The notes beneath the pieces are model-generated. The model searched no databases. It saw only the letters and a list, made by a program, of their open reading frames with translations, and was not told the DNA's origin. Made by a program: the position numbers and the translations under genes. Below, in pieces: positions 40,901-53,000 of a stretch of DNA of 64,000 nucleotides (positions are counted from its first letter, which is position 1; the number at the start of each line of letters is the position of its first letter). Source of the DNA: Nilaparvata lugens (Eukaryota; Arthropoda; Insecta; Hemiptera; Delphacidae); contig NC_052505.1 of the NCBI RefSeq assembly GCF_014356525.2, positions 5,897,836 to 5,961,835 of the forward strand, given 5' to 3'.

Positions 40901-43900
40901 GTAATCATCCCTTGATCTACGAATTTCCATGTCTCCTTCCATCTTCAGATTATCTTCATGCCTAACAATATTCATTCTCTCACCTTTGACAACTGTAAAA
41001 TCATCTCTTGTGCACAAATCGATGAACTCGCCTTCAATTTTCAGATTATCCTTGTGTTTTTTAACAATTTCTCTTTGTGATGTAACTGGTTTATAATCAT
41101 CAATTGGTCTTTGACCATAGAACTCACCCTCGGGTTTGAGATTATCTGGATGCTTGACAATAGGTGCTCTCTCACCAGGCCCTGTCTGTACTTCTCTTGG
41201 CTTCTCAAATTCTCCTTCAAGCCTGAGATTATCCTGGTGTTTAAAAGGTTTTCTACGTTCTGCTGGAATGAACTTATCATCATGTCTTTTCTCGAAATCA
41301 CCTTCTGGCTTCAAATTATCTGGATGTTTCACAATATCAGCTCGATCGCCTGGTCCATATTGTGGTCTATCTGGTCTGTCAAATTCACCTTCCGGTTTCA
41401 AGTTGTCTGACTGTCTTATTGGTTTTCGTTTCTCACCTGGTTGATATTTGTCCTTCTCAGGTCTTTCAAAGTCACCCTCTGGTTTCAAGTTATCATTGTG
41501 TTTAACAATCTCGGCTCTTTCACCTGGCTTCACTTTCTCTGGCCTTGGTCTTTCAAACTCACCTTCTGGTCTCAGATTATCTGGATGCTTGATAGGAGTA
41601 ACTCTCTCACTTGTCTTTGGGAAGAAGTCATCACTTGTTCGTGTTGTGGTAAAATCTCCTTCCAATTTCAAATTGTCAGTGTATTTTCTGATCTCAGATC
41701 GCTCTCCTTGAACAATTTTGTAGTCATCTTTCCTCCAGGACTCGGAGAATTCTCCCTCCAGTTTTAGATTGTCTTCATATCGATGAATGTCAACTCTCTC
41801 AGCTGTCAATGTGGTGTAGTCATCTCTGGATCTGTGAACCTCAATTTCACCTTCCATTTTCAAGTTGTCCTTATGCCTTTGAACCACTGCCCTCTCACCT
41901 TTGATGAAGTTATAATCATCTCGTCTTTCACAAATCATCTCACCTGTTATTTTCAAGTTATCTTCATGTTTATGAATTTCTGCTCTATCACCTTTTACCA
42001 CTAGATAGTCATCTCTTGTTCTAGATTCTGTAAATTCACCTTCTGGCTTGAGGTTATCTGGATGCTTCACTATGGGAGCACGAACTCCAGGCTTCACTTC
42101 TTCAACTACTCGCTTTTCAAATTCCCCAACCATCTTCAAGTTATCCTCATGATGTATTATTTCAGCTCTCTCACCTCTCAAGAATGTTTCAGATACAACT
42201 CTCTTTTCAAATTCTCCTTCAGGTCTGAGATTATCTTTAGGTTTGACAACAGGTGCTCTTTCACCTTTTGGAGCTATTTCTTTTGGTCTCCTTTCAAATT
42301 CACCTTCAGGTTTCAAATTATCCTTCGGTTTCACCACTGGAGCTCTCTCACCTTTTGTTGGAGCATGTTCTTCTGGTCTCTTCTCAAATTCACCTTCTGG
42401 CTTCAGGTTATCTACTGGTCGTTTCGTAGGAGCTCTTTCACCTATGGTTGGCACAAAATCATCCTTAGGACGTCCCTCAAACTCACCTTCAGGCTTCAAA
42501 TTGTCTTTTGGCTTCACAACTGGAGCTCTTTCACCTGTTGGTACAGTCTCTTTAGGTCGCCTCTCAAATTCACCTTCAGGCCTGAGATTATCCTTTGGCT
42601 TAACAACTGGAGCTCTCTCACCTTTTGTTGGAGCATGCTCTTCTGGCCTCCTCTCAAACTCACCTTCAGGCTTCAAATTGTCTTTTGGCTTCACTACTGG
42701 AGCTCTTTCACCTGTTGGTACAGTCTCTTTGGGTCTCCTTTCAAATTCTCCTTCAGGCTTGAGATTATCTTTAGGTTTGACAACAGGTGCTCTCTCACCT
42801 TTCGGAGCTACTTCTTTTGGTCTCCTTTCAAATTCACCTTCAGGTTTCAAATTATCCTTTGGCTTTACCACTGGAGCTCTCTCGCCCTTTGTTGGTGCAT
42901 GCTCTTCTGGCCTCTTCTCAAATTCACCTTCTGGCCTAAGGTTATCTACGGGTCGTTTTGTGGGAGCTCTTTCTCCTATGGTCGGCACAAAATCATCCTT
43001 TGGACGACCTTCAAACTCACCTTCAGGCTTCAAATTGTCTTTTGGCTTTACTACTGGTGCCCTCTCACCTTTAGGAGCTAGTTCTCTTGGCCTTTTCTCA
43101 AAGTCTCCCTCAGGTTTCAAATTGTCTGGGTGTCTTATTATTTCGGCTCTATCTGGTTTACCTACTGGTTGCCTCACTGGTCTCTCAAAGTCTCCCTCAG
43201 GCCTCAAATTATCTTCATGGTGGATTGGCTTTGCTCTTTCTCCAGGTAACACTTCTGTAGGTTTTGGTCTCTCAAATTCTCCTTCTGGTCTAAGATTATC
43301 ATGTGGTTTAATAGGTTTTGGTCTATCACCTGGCTTGTATTTATCTTGCTCAGGGCGTTCAAATTCGCCTTCAGGTCTTAGGTTGTCTGATGGCTTATAT
43401 GGTTTCTGTCTCTCTCCTGGTGAATAATCTTGAGGTGTTGGTCGTTCGAAAGCTCCCTCAGGATAGAGGTTATCTTTCGGTCTCACTACTGGTGCCCTGT
43501 CTCCTTTTGTTACTGGTATTTCATCAGTCTTCGGCCTTTTTTCAAATTCCCCTTCTGGTTTCAAGTTATCCTTGGGTTTTATGATTGGAGCTCTGTCTCC
43601 TTTAGTTGGTGCAACTTCACTTTGTGGTCTCACAAATTCACCTTCTGGATACAGGTTATCTTTTGGTTTCTTTACAGGGGCTCTATCACCATATGTAGGT
43701 ACAAAATCATCTTTGGGCCTACCCTCAAATTCACCCTCAGGCTTCAAATTGTCTTTAGGTCTCACAACTGGTGCTCTGTCTCCCTTTTTGGGCAAATAAT
43801 CATTTGTTGGCCTTTTTTCAAATTCTCCCTCTGGTCGTAAATTGTCTTGTGGTTTCACTGTTGGTGCTCTATCACCATATGTTGGAACAAAATCATCTTT

Positions 43901-46900
43901 TGGTCTACCCACAAATTCTCCCTCAGGTTTTAGGTTATCTTTTGGTCGAACTACAGGTGCTCTTTCCCCTGTAGGTGCTTTCTCTTTTGGCCTTCTTTCA
44001 AAGTCTCCTTCTGGTCTCAGATTATCTGGGTGTCTTACAATTTCTGCTCGATCACCAGGACCAATTGGCTGTGATAAAGGTCTTTCAAATTCTCCCTCTG
44101 GCTTTAAATTATCAATAGGCTTGATTGGTTTCTGTCTTTCAGCTGGACTGTACTCTTTCGGAATTGGCCTTTCAAACTTTCCTTCTGGATATAAGTTATC
44201 TTTAGGTTTTTTAACATCAGCTCTCTCACCATAAGTTGGAACGTAGTCATCTTTTGGTCTCCCTTGGAAATCTCCCTCTGGTTTCAGGTTATCTTTTGGT
44301 ATCACAACTGGTGCTCTTTCACCCTTTTTAGGGAGAAAGTCATTTGTTGGACGTCCTTCAAAGTCTCCTTCTGGTCTAAGATTGTCTTGAGGCTTGACAA
44401 CTGGTGCTCTCTCTCCATATGTTGGTTGGAAATCATCTTTGGGGCGACCAACAAATTCACCTTCTGGCTTCAAATTATCTTTAGGCTTCACTACAGGTGC
44501 TCTTTCACCTTTTGGAGCTTTTTGTTTAGGTTGTATTTCAAAGTCACCTTCTGGTTTCAGATTGTCAACAGGTCTTACTACAGGAGCTCTATCACCTTTC
44601 TTAGGAGTGAAATCATCCTTTGGCCCAATAACTAGTTTGCCTTCAGGATACAAATTATCCTTTGGCTTTTTAACAGGTGCTCTTTCTCCATAAGTTGGCA
44701 CATAATCATCTTTTGGTCTACCCAGAAACTCTCCCTCAGGTCTCAAATTATCTGGATGGTAGATTATCTCTGGTCTCTCAGCTGGTTTGACTTTTTGAGG
44801 AATTGGTCTTTCAAATTCTCCCTCTGGTTTGAGATTATCCAGTGGTTTGAACTGATCTGGTCGTTTCACAGGAATGTACTCTTCTGGTTGCCTCTTTTGG
44901 AATTCACCTTCAGGCCATAAATTGTCTTTTGGTTTGACCACTGGTGCCCGCTCTCCCCATCCTGGTGCAGTCTCTGGTACTCTTCCTTCAAAAGTTCCCT
45001 CTGGTTTCAGATTATCTTTTGGCTTCACAACTGGAGCTCTTTCTCCTTTCTTTGGAGTGTAATCATCCTTTGGCTGACCTTCAAATGGACCTTCTGGCTT
45101 CAGATTATCTATAGGTTTAACCACAGGTGCTCTGTCTCCTTTTGTTGGAACATAGTCATCCTTGGGTTTCCCCTGGAAATCTCCTTCAGGATACAGGTTA
45201 TCTTTTGGTTTTACTGTGGGAGCTCTGTCTCCATATTGTGGGACTGGTTTTTGTTTTGGTCTACCTTCGAACTCTCCTTCAGGCTTAAGGTTGTCTTTCG
45301 GCTTGACCACCGGTGCTCTTTCTCCTTTTTTAGGCAAGTAATCATTATCTGGTCGTTTTGTAAATTCACCCTCAGGATAGAGATTGTCTTGAGGTTTAAC
45401 AATTGGTGCTCTTTCTCCATAAGTTGGCACAAAGTCATCTTTTGGGCGACCAATGAAATCACCCTCTGGTCTCAAATTATCAGGATGCTTAACGATATCA
45501 GCCCTTTCCCCTGGCCCAACTTTCGGCTTTATGGGCCTGTCAAAATCACCTTCAGGTTTCAAGTTGTCTGAAGGTTTGAAGGGTTGTGGTCTTTCTCCCT
45601 TGGCCACTTTTTGTCTCTCTGGGCGCTCAAAATCACCTTCTGGTTTCAAATTGTCCAATGGCTTTATTGGTGAAGGACGTTCTGCTGGCTTGAATATATG
45701 TTCCTCTGGTCTTTCGAAATCTCCCTCAGGTTTGAGATTATCATTTGGTTTTACTGGCTTAGGTCGTTCAGCTGGTCTCACTTCTTTTGGGACAGGCCTC
45801 TCAAATTCACCTTCCGGTTTTAAATTGTCTGTTGGCTTTATTGGCTTGGGTCTCTCAGCATACAGAACTTCTTGAGGATGTGGTCGTTCAAATTCACCTT
45901 CAGGTTTAAGGTTGTCTGAAGGTTTCACTGGTTTAGGTCTTTCAGCTCTGCCAACTGTTGTTGGAATTGGGCGGTCGAATTCTCCCTCAGGTTTCAAATT
46001 ATCAGTTGGTTTTATCGGCTTTGGCCTTTCTCCTTTTTCTACTCTTGGCTTCTGTGGTCTTTCAAACTCACCCTCAGGTTTGAGGTTGTCAGAAGGCCTG
46101 ACTTGAACTGGGCGTTCAGCTGGTATGTAATGATGCTCTTCAGGTCTTGTGAAATCACCTTCTGGTTTCAAGTTGTCATGATGCTTGATTGGTTTTGGGC
46201 GCTCTGATGGTGCAAGCTTTGTTTGTTTTGGCCTCTCGAATTCTCCTTCTGGTTTCAGGTTATCATGAGGCTTAAATGCTTTTGGTCTCTCGGCAACTGT
46301 TGGCTTTGTTGGTGAAGAGGGTCTTTCGAAATCTCCCTCAGGTTTCAAGTTGTCATGAGGCTTGAATGGTTTTGGTCGTTCAGCTGCTTGAGGTTTCACA
46401 GGAGAAGATGGACGCTCAAACTCTCCCTCTGGCTTCAAATTATCTCTGGGTTTCTTGGCTTTTGGCCGCTCAGTGATAACTGGCTTGAAATCATCCTTCG
46501 AAGTTGGCGATCCTTTGAATGGTCCTTCAGGTTTGAGGTTATCATGATGACGTTTCTGTGGCTGTCTCACATCTTTTCTAGAATGGTTTTGTAGACATCC
46601 TGACTTGTTGTTGTTGACTGGAATACTCCTTTTTCTGTATGGAGGTTATCATAGTGATGCACTTGAGTTACTCTTGTTATAGGGTGCTCTTTGAACTCCT
46701 GAGAGGTTGTTTCAAAATACCTCTCACCATCCTGTTTTGTCCATGTTCTTCTTCGCTTAGGTTTCTCTCTTTCTGTTACTTTTTCTGTGAAATCTAGCTT
46801 GGATGATGAATCGAATGACATCTCACCCTCAGTGACTAAGTTATCCCTTCTTCGTTTCACTTCCACCTTTGTTGTTATCTGATGACCTTGATAGGCATCA

Positions 46901-47022
46901 CTTGAACTGGTTTCAGAGTGGAACTCTCCTATTTCCATTTTCAGATTATCATCTCTCTTCCTTGGCTTCTGAGGTTTCACTGGCCATCTCTCTGGGTAGT
47001 CATCTTTTGTATGGGAAGTAAC
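37916..47022 (-). CDS. Terminal 9.1-kb exon of the SAXO-like gene
   Basis: The acceptor TGTTCCAG (minus) precedes VTSHTKDDYPERW at 47022. About 155 residues with three modules (DDNLKMEIGEF, RRDNLVTEGEM and YDNLHTEKGVF) run into a frame break at 46574-46577. Then some 2,880 codons stay open to the stop at 37916-37918. I counted about 80 DNL modules here. Two flavours alternate: RP-rich ones (ERPKPIKPxDNLKPEGEFERP) and SRDDY ones (RSRDDYTxxxGERAxIxxHxDNLKMEGEF). The DDY flavour clusters at about 40440-41110 and 41600-42060. The Ser/Gln tail is encoded at about 37916-39330. A single 9-kb coding exon is unusual among the short exons nearby. Confidence 0.85.
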
Positions 47023-50000
47023 CTGGAACATTTTGAAGTTCATAAATTAGAAATCAATCCTTAGGTTAGAGGAAACGATAGAATACTCTTAGTAGTAATT
47101 AATAGAAAAACGTTTTATCTAAAGTCCTAGATAAGCTTCTAGAACATAATAACTTATGCATTTTTTTCACTCAGTGAATGAATGACAAGTTTTATTGGAA
47201 CTGATTTTAATGGCTTCTCTCTTGTGTTTCTCTACGATTCCGAATGTGACCTATAATCTTTTAATGATGATTTGCAATACGAAAATTAGCAATTATTAAT
47301 AACTACGATTGTAGAAAATTTCATCTTCTGCTCGTTTAGTTGCATCACATTGGTTTCTTATTTGCAATTCAATATTAAATGTTCTATTGTTTAAAGAGCA
47401 GAAATTCAATCAATCTGCAAGCAAACATAATAATAAAATGGAAGAACATTTTTATCACCAAGATCATAATAATCTGTTTTTGACAAAGGAGAGAGATAAT
47501 TGTGTTTTCCAATCTGATACCAGATTAAATTTCCAATTAGGACATCCATGGTATGAATTTCAAAATACAAACATTGTCATTCTCCGATGTAGAGGAGATT
47601 GCTGCCAAAAATTATTATTTGGATGTATTATTATACAGGCCATAATATGCACGGTAAATTAGCTAAACTCTGGATGAGGGAGTGATTTGGATGATTTGGA
47701 CTTTCACTGGCAAGAGATTTGCAACACTCGACCCAAGGTGGTCGCTGTACTCAAGGTAGTCGCTGTATTTGCTTACTCAAGGTGGCTGAAACTGAATGTG
47801 GATTGTAAACTATTTCTTTCAATTATGCAACTTTTTCAGTCTTTTAGAATATCTCTTCAACAACCATCCTTTAAGACGTGTGTGGTGAACAGTTTCAAGG
47901 TAGACTAAATTCATAAAATTTAACATAATAGAAACTGTTCTTCTCTTGAAAATCACTCTTGATCAAGATACAGCGGTTGTGTGGTTCAAAAAGAGGTTGT
48001 GTTTCGAAAATTGAAATATTCTTGTAAAATAAATGTTGTAGCCTAAACTCTGTGTCTAGACTACAACAGAGCTTATCAATAAGTAGTGTTTCAGCATGGA
48101 AGACAACGCGAAAAATGCTATTCTTACCTTCTTACTTCTTCTTTAATACTTCTTCTTACCTCCTCCCTTCAAGTTGAATAATCCGGAAAATAGATTTTAT
48201 GATGTGTGTAACTTAAGGTGAGGATGAGAATATGAAGGGAGAGGCTGCACCGTTGTGATCATATTTATTCATGAATTATCGTGGAAGTTATCACTCGATC
48301 ATGAAGTTAAATATATCCTGAAATTATGCGCCGACTTCAAAGAAGGACGACTTCATAATTATCAGATGGTATCACTTATCAGTATTGCATTTCCATAACG
48401 CAGTACTTCAGGAAATTTTCTACAACTACTTCCAATAAAATTCAACTTAGAATTATAGATATAATTCATTTTCTTACCTATAAATTAATATATTGTCGAA
48501 TTATCATTAATTCGCTCAGATTGTTGTTCATTCTGATATTTTTTTCTGTTGTGATTTGCACTTTTAAAAATTACATTCTAATTTTTATGTATTGTAGGAA
48601 GTAGCATCAAAAGGATATGTTGGTTTGAGTACTGAAATTGTCAAACCCTGTGTACCTATTCATCAATAAATCCAATGCAACTGATATACCGATATGATGC
48701 TTCTGGATTGAGTATTCCGTGAGATACTCCAGAAAGAACTCTTTGAAGTTTGCGAGTATAAACCATTTGAAATATCACAATATATACTATATTATTATAC
48801 TCTTAATAATCAAAAATGGATTATGAATTATTAATTCATTCGGCCGAACATCCCATTCCGGAGAAAAATTGTTGCACTACTTGATAGTCTTTAGGTTATG
48901 ATTTTAGTTGATTGAGGCCTGTTATTCGGAAGAGATTCATTGATAACGATTATCTTCTCTCCACTGTTATGGATAATATAAATTACCATTATGCCTACCT
49001 GGAATTTTCCTTCACCAACTGTTAAATTGTCAGATCTTCTCCTTACGATCTGAGTACGCTCCGTCGTATCGAATCGTTTGAACTCACTCCTACTCGTTGT
49101 TTCGATGTCCATATCACCTTCCAACTTCGTCCAGGTATTTCTTCGAACCATGGTTGGTCTTTCACCTGGCTCTCCTTTGAATTCCAGTTGTTTTGTTGTC
49201 ACACCTGTTGATGAAAATAATATTTTTGAAATTTATTTATTCACAACACTGACATGTTTTACAAATATTTTTACAATGCAATTATTATAAAGAAACAGTA
49301 TCATGATGGAAAAAAAGAAAATAACTTCAGTAGCTTAACAGCTGTGGTTGAAGTTCTACACTATTGTTATTGTACATAATAATATGAACGAGACAGTCAC
49401 TTGATTTTGATAACTAAAAAAAAAGAATAAATCTTTGTCAATTTCACACAAACAGAATTAGAGCAATAGTAAAAACAAAAAAGAAATAATAATAAAACCT
49501 GAAAAAACAAATGAAATATAATTTCCTGAAGTACCTAAACATCTATACAGTAAATATATAACATAAAAAGAATAAATACAAAAATTAATAAATAAATAAA
49601 CCTCTGTCACCAGTCAATTTTTAACAATTGAGTCTAAAACCAGTCAAATTGAGCATCAGTAAAGTGACAAATAAAGGCAAAAGTCAAATTTAGTACAAAA
49701 TTGTTTCAAATACTACAAGAAAATACTGGAGGAAAAATAATATTAATTCAATAAAACCGATTTACGCGGGAAAAAATGAAGAAAGTCTAAGTAAAATCAA
49801 AAACAGTGAAAAGCGTCTTGAAAAGATGGAAAAAATAGCAACGAGAAATGTATGATAGTCTAAAGAAAGGATAGTGTTGGCCTCTATAATTTACTCTTTC
49901 TGACTGTCAACATTAAGGTGCGTACAGATATACGCGCCGCGAACATGAGCAATTCAATTTTAATCAGCTGATTATATCTGTATTTTTACAGAAACGGTAA

Positions 50001-53000
50001 GATACAGATATAAAAAGCTTGGCATCAGCTGATTGAAAGTGAATTGCTCATGTTCGCGGCGCGTAAATCTGTACGCACTTTTAGATACAAGTTTCGATGA
50101 AAATAATATAATATACTCTTTCTGACTGTCAACATAAGATGCAAGATTCTGTTAAATCATAATTGGAATGTGCCGGTATCAATATATCAATAAACTACTG
50201 ATAACTGATTGAGAATCTTTCAAGTATCACCAATTTAATAACTATACACTATTCCAATTAACACTGTTTCGATAATACTATTATTCAATTACTGATTGGT
50301 TTCAATTCAGCTTTGGGAAGAGAGGAAATTCTTCAATACTGTTACACTCAATAACAACTATTTTGAAAAAAGTAGTATAATTTAAATAATTGATGAAATT
50401 TAGATTTAAAAATAATTATACAGTGATCAATACTCATGATGATTCTCTCTTGGAAGAAAATTTGTGGAAGCTTTCTTAGTCTTATCTTAAACAATTGTTT
50501 AATTATTACTCAAATTCACAAACAAATTCCATAACAAAGTTCCTCAATAAAATAATATAATATTCATATATTTTGGATTCTATCACGAACTGCAACTATC
50601 AATATTCACCAAGAGTTTGTTATAAATCAACGTCTAAATAAACTGCTAGTCGTTTTATTGTAAGAAAATTTCAGTGAAATATAATATAGAGCTTGATCAC
50701 TCTCATCAGATATTTGTTTATTAGAATATCATTTTTAATTGCAAAAATATCATTTTCAAATAGTATTCCTTGAATATGTGAAGTAATGTGATTCAAGCGA
50801 ATAAAGTTGTTCAGAAACTCTATTCAAGTTCTCAGACAGACAGCAACATATCATCCATGAATCCTTTTTTTTTACATACTTTATGTTAGGCATATATCTT
50901 GTTAGTTACGGTAGCTATCCAAGCTCTCAGTAATTATGAAGTCTATCACTTATTGTCAAAGGAAAATCTAGAATGACGACTGATTATGTTCCTGGAACGT
51001 TATGGTCGGGTTGCACAAAAACCTTTTAAATTTTAATCATGATTAAATTCTACGAGAACCAATCGGAAAAGGTTCTCCTGAGAAGAAGGTTTCTCTGATT
51101 GGTTCTTGTGGAATTCAATCCAGATTAAAAGTTAACAGACTTTTGTTCAACAAAGTGAGTGAATTGAAAATTTAGAATAACACTGATAAGCTCCTGTAAC
51201 ATAAAAATGTGCATTAGAGAGTAAGCAGTGATAAGTTTCAGTTTGAACTGACCTGTGAATACACCTCCTGTAGTTAGATTGTCTTCATGTCGATGGATTT
51301 CAGCTCTCTCTCCCCTCACTTCTCTGAACTCTTCAATGATTGTACGTTGTCCATGGAATTCTCCCTCTGGTTTCAAGTTGTCCTCAGGCTTCCGAATTGG
51401 TGCTCTCTCTCCACGAGTTGGTGCATCAGGAACTGAAGGCCTCTCAAAATCACCCTCAGGCTTCAAATTGTCAGATGGCTTGAAAGGCTTAGGTCTTTCT
51501 GCTGGTTGTACCTTGGAAGGTGAAGGTCTCTCAAAGTCTCCTTCAGGCTTCAGATTGTCAGATGGCTTGAAAGGCTTGGGTCTTTCTGCTGGCTGCACCT
51601 TGGTAGGGGACGGTCTCTCGAAGTCTCCTTCAGGCTTGAGATTGTCTGTTGGTTTTATGGGCCTTGGTCTTTCTGCTGGTCCATACTTGGCAGGCGTTGG
51701 TCGTTCAAACTCACCTTCAGGCTTCAGATTATCACTAGGCTTGATTGGCTTGGGTCGTTCACCAGGGCCCACTTTGACCGACTTGGGTCTCTCAAATTCT
51801 CCCTCAGGTTTCAGGTTGTCCAACGGTTTGAATGGTTTGAGACGCTCTGCCGGTCCTACTCTCTCATGAACGGGACGCTCAAATTCTCCTTCAGGTTTGA
51901 GGTTATCTGGATGCTTCACGATTGGAGCTCTTTCTCCCGGCCCATACGGTGCAGGTTTTGGTCGATCAAATTCGCCTTCAGGCTTCAAGTTATCATGAGG
52001 CTTGAAAGGTTTTTGCCTCTCTGCTGGTCCCACCTTGGTAGGGGAAGGTCTCTCAAAGTCACCTTCCAGTTTCAGATGATCTGGATGTTTTACGACTGGA
52101 GCTCTGTCACCAGGTTGGTACTTTGCATGTTCAGGTCTATCAAAATCACCTTCAGGTCTCAAGTTATCTGGGTGTTTCACGATGGGTGCTCTCTCACCAG
52201 GTGCATATTTGTCTGGTTTCGGTCGGTCGAATTCTCCTTCAGGTCGGAGGTTATCGGATGGTTTAATCGGTTGGGTCGTTCAGCAGGTCCTACCTTTTCA
52301 GGTTTAGGTCGTTCGAAAGATCCTTCAGGTCTCAAGTTGTCTGGATGCTTGACAATTGGTGCTCTCTCACCAGGTGCATATTTGTCTGGCTTCGGTCGGT
52401 CAAAGTCTCCTTCAGGTTTCAAATTGTCATGAGGTTTGAATGGCTTGGGACGCTCAGTGGATTTTGGGCCTTCGTGTCTAGTTGGCCTCTCAAAGTCACC
52501 TTCAGGTCTTAAGTTATCATTGGGTTTTCGGACTGGAGCCCGCTCTCCAGGTCCCAGTGCTGGATAGTCATGTCGTCTCTCTGGAGTATAATCTCCCTCT
52601 GGTTTCAGATGATCATCATGTTTGAACCTGTAGAAATAATAGAGAGGATATAGAATAGAAAGAATGCTTCATGATTCAAGTTAACACAATACAATATTTA
52701 AAAACACGCATTTGCCTGATTTGGCAAATGAAGAATATGGCTTGATTTGAGAATCCCCAGCCGGAGAAAGTATAATATATTATGCCATTTTGAATATTCT
52801 AGAGCAGGATTAAGTTAACAAGCTGATTATGATTATGATTAAACTATGAGAATATTCTATGATTGGTGTAGTTCATAGTTTTCCTATTTTCTCATCAGTT
52901 GTGAAAAATATACAATATATCGAACAAAATAATAATTGTTCATATATTTGGAATAGAACAACATAATCTTAATTACTAGGAGGATGATGAGGAGGAGGAG

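Larger units (their letters stand above)
49205..51252. other. Intron of the SAXO-like gene
   Basis: Mostly unassigned AT-rich DNA. It contains one foldback MITE at 49915-50083 and one at 51008-51150, listed separately. Confidence 0.5.

Noticed and set aside
39515..46106. Long plus-strand open frames (up to 394 codons) rich in NSPSGFKLS or KFSFRLQVI
   Set aside because: They are the exact reverse of the DNL-KPEGEF codons of the minus-strand gene. Repetition keeps them open, and they have no start context or independent identity.
51255..52432. Plus-strand open frames opposite the 51253-52627 exon
   Set aside because: Same cause: antisense of repeated modules.
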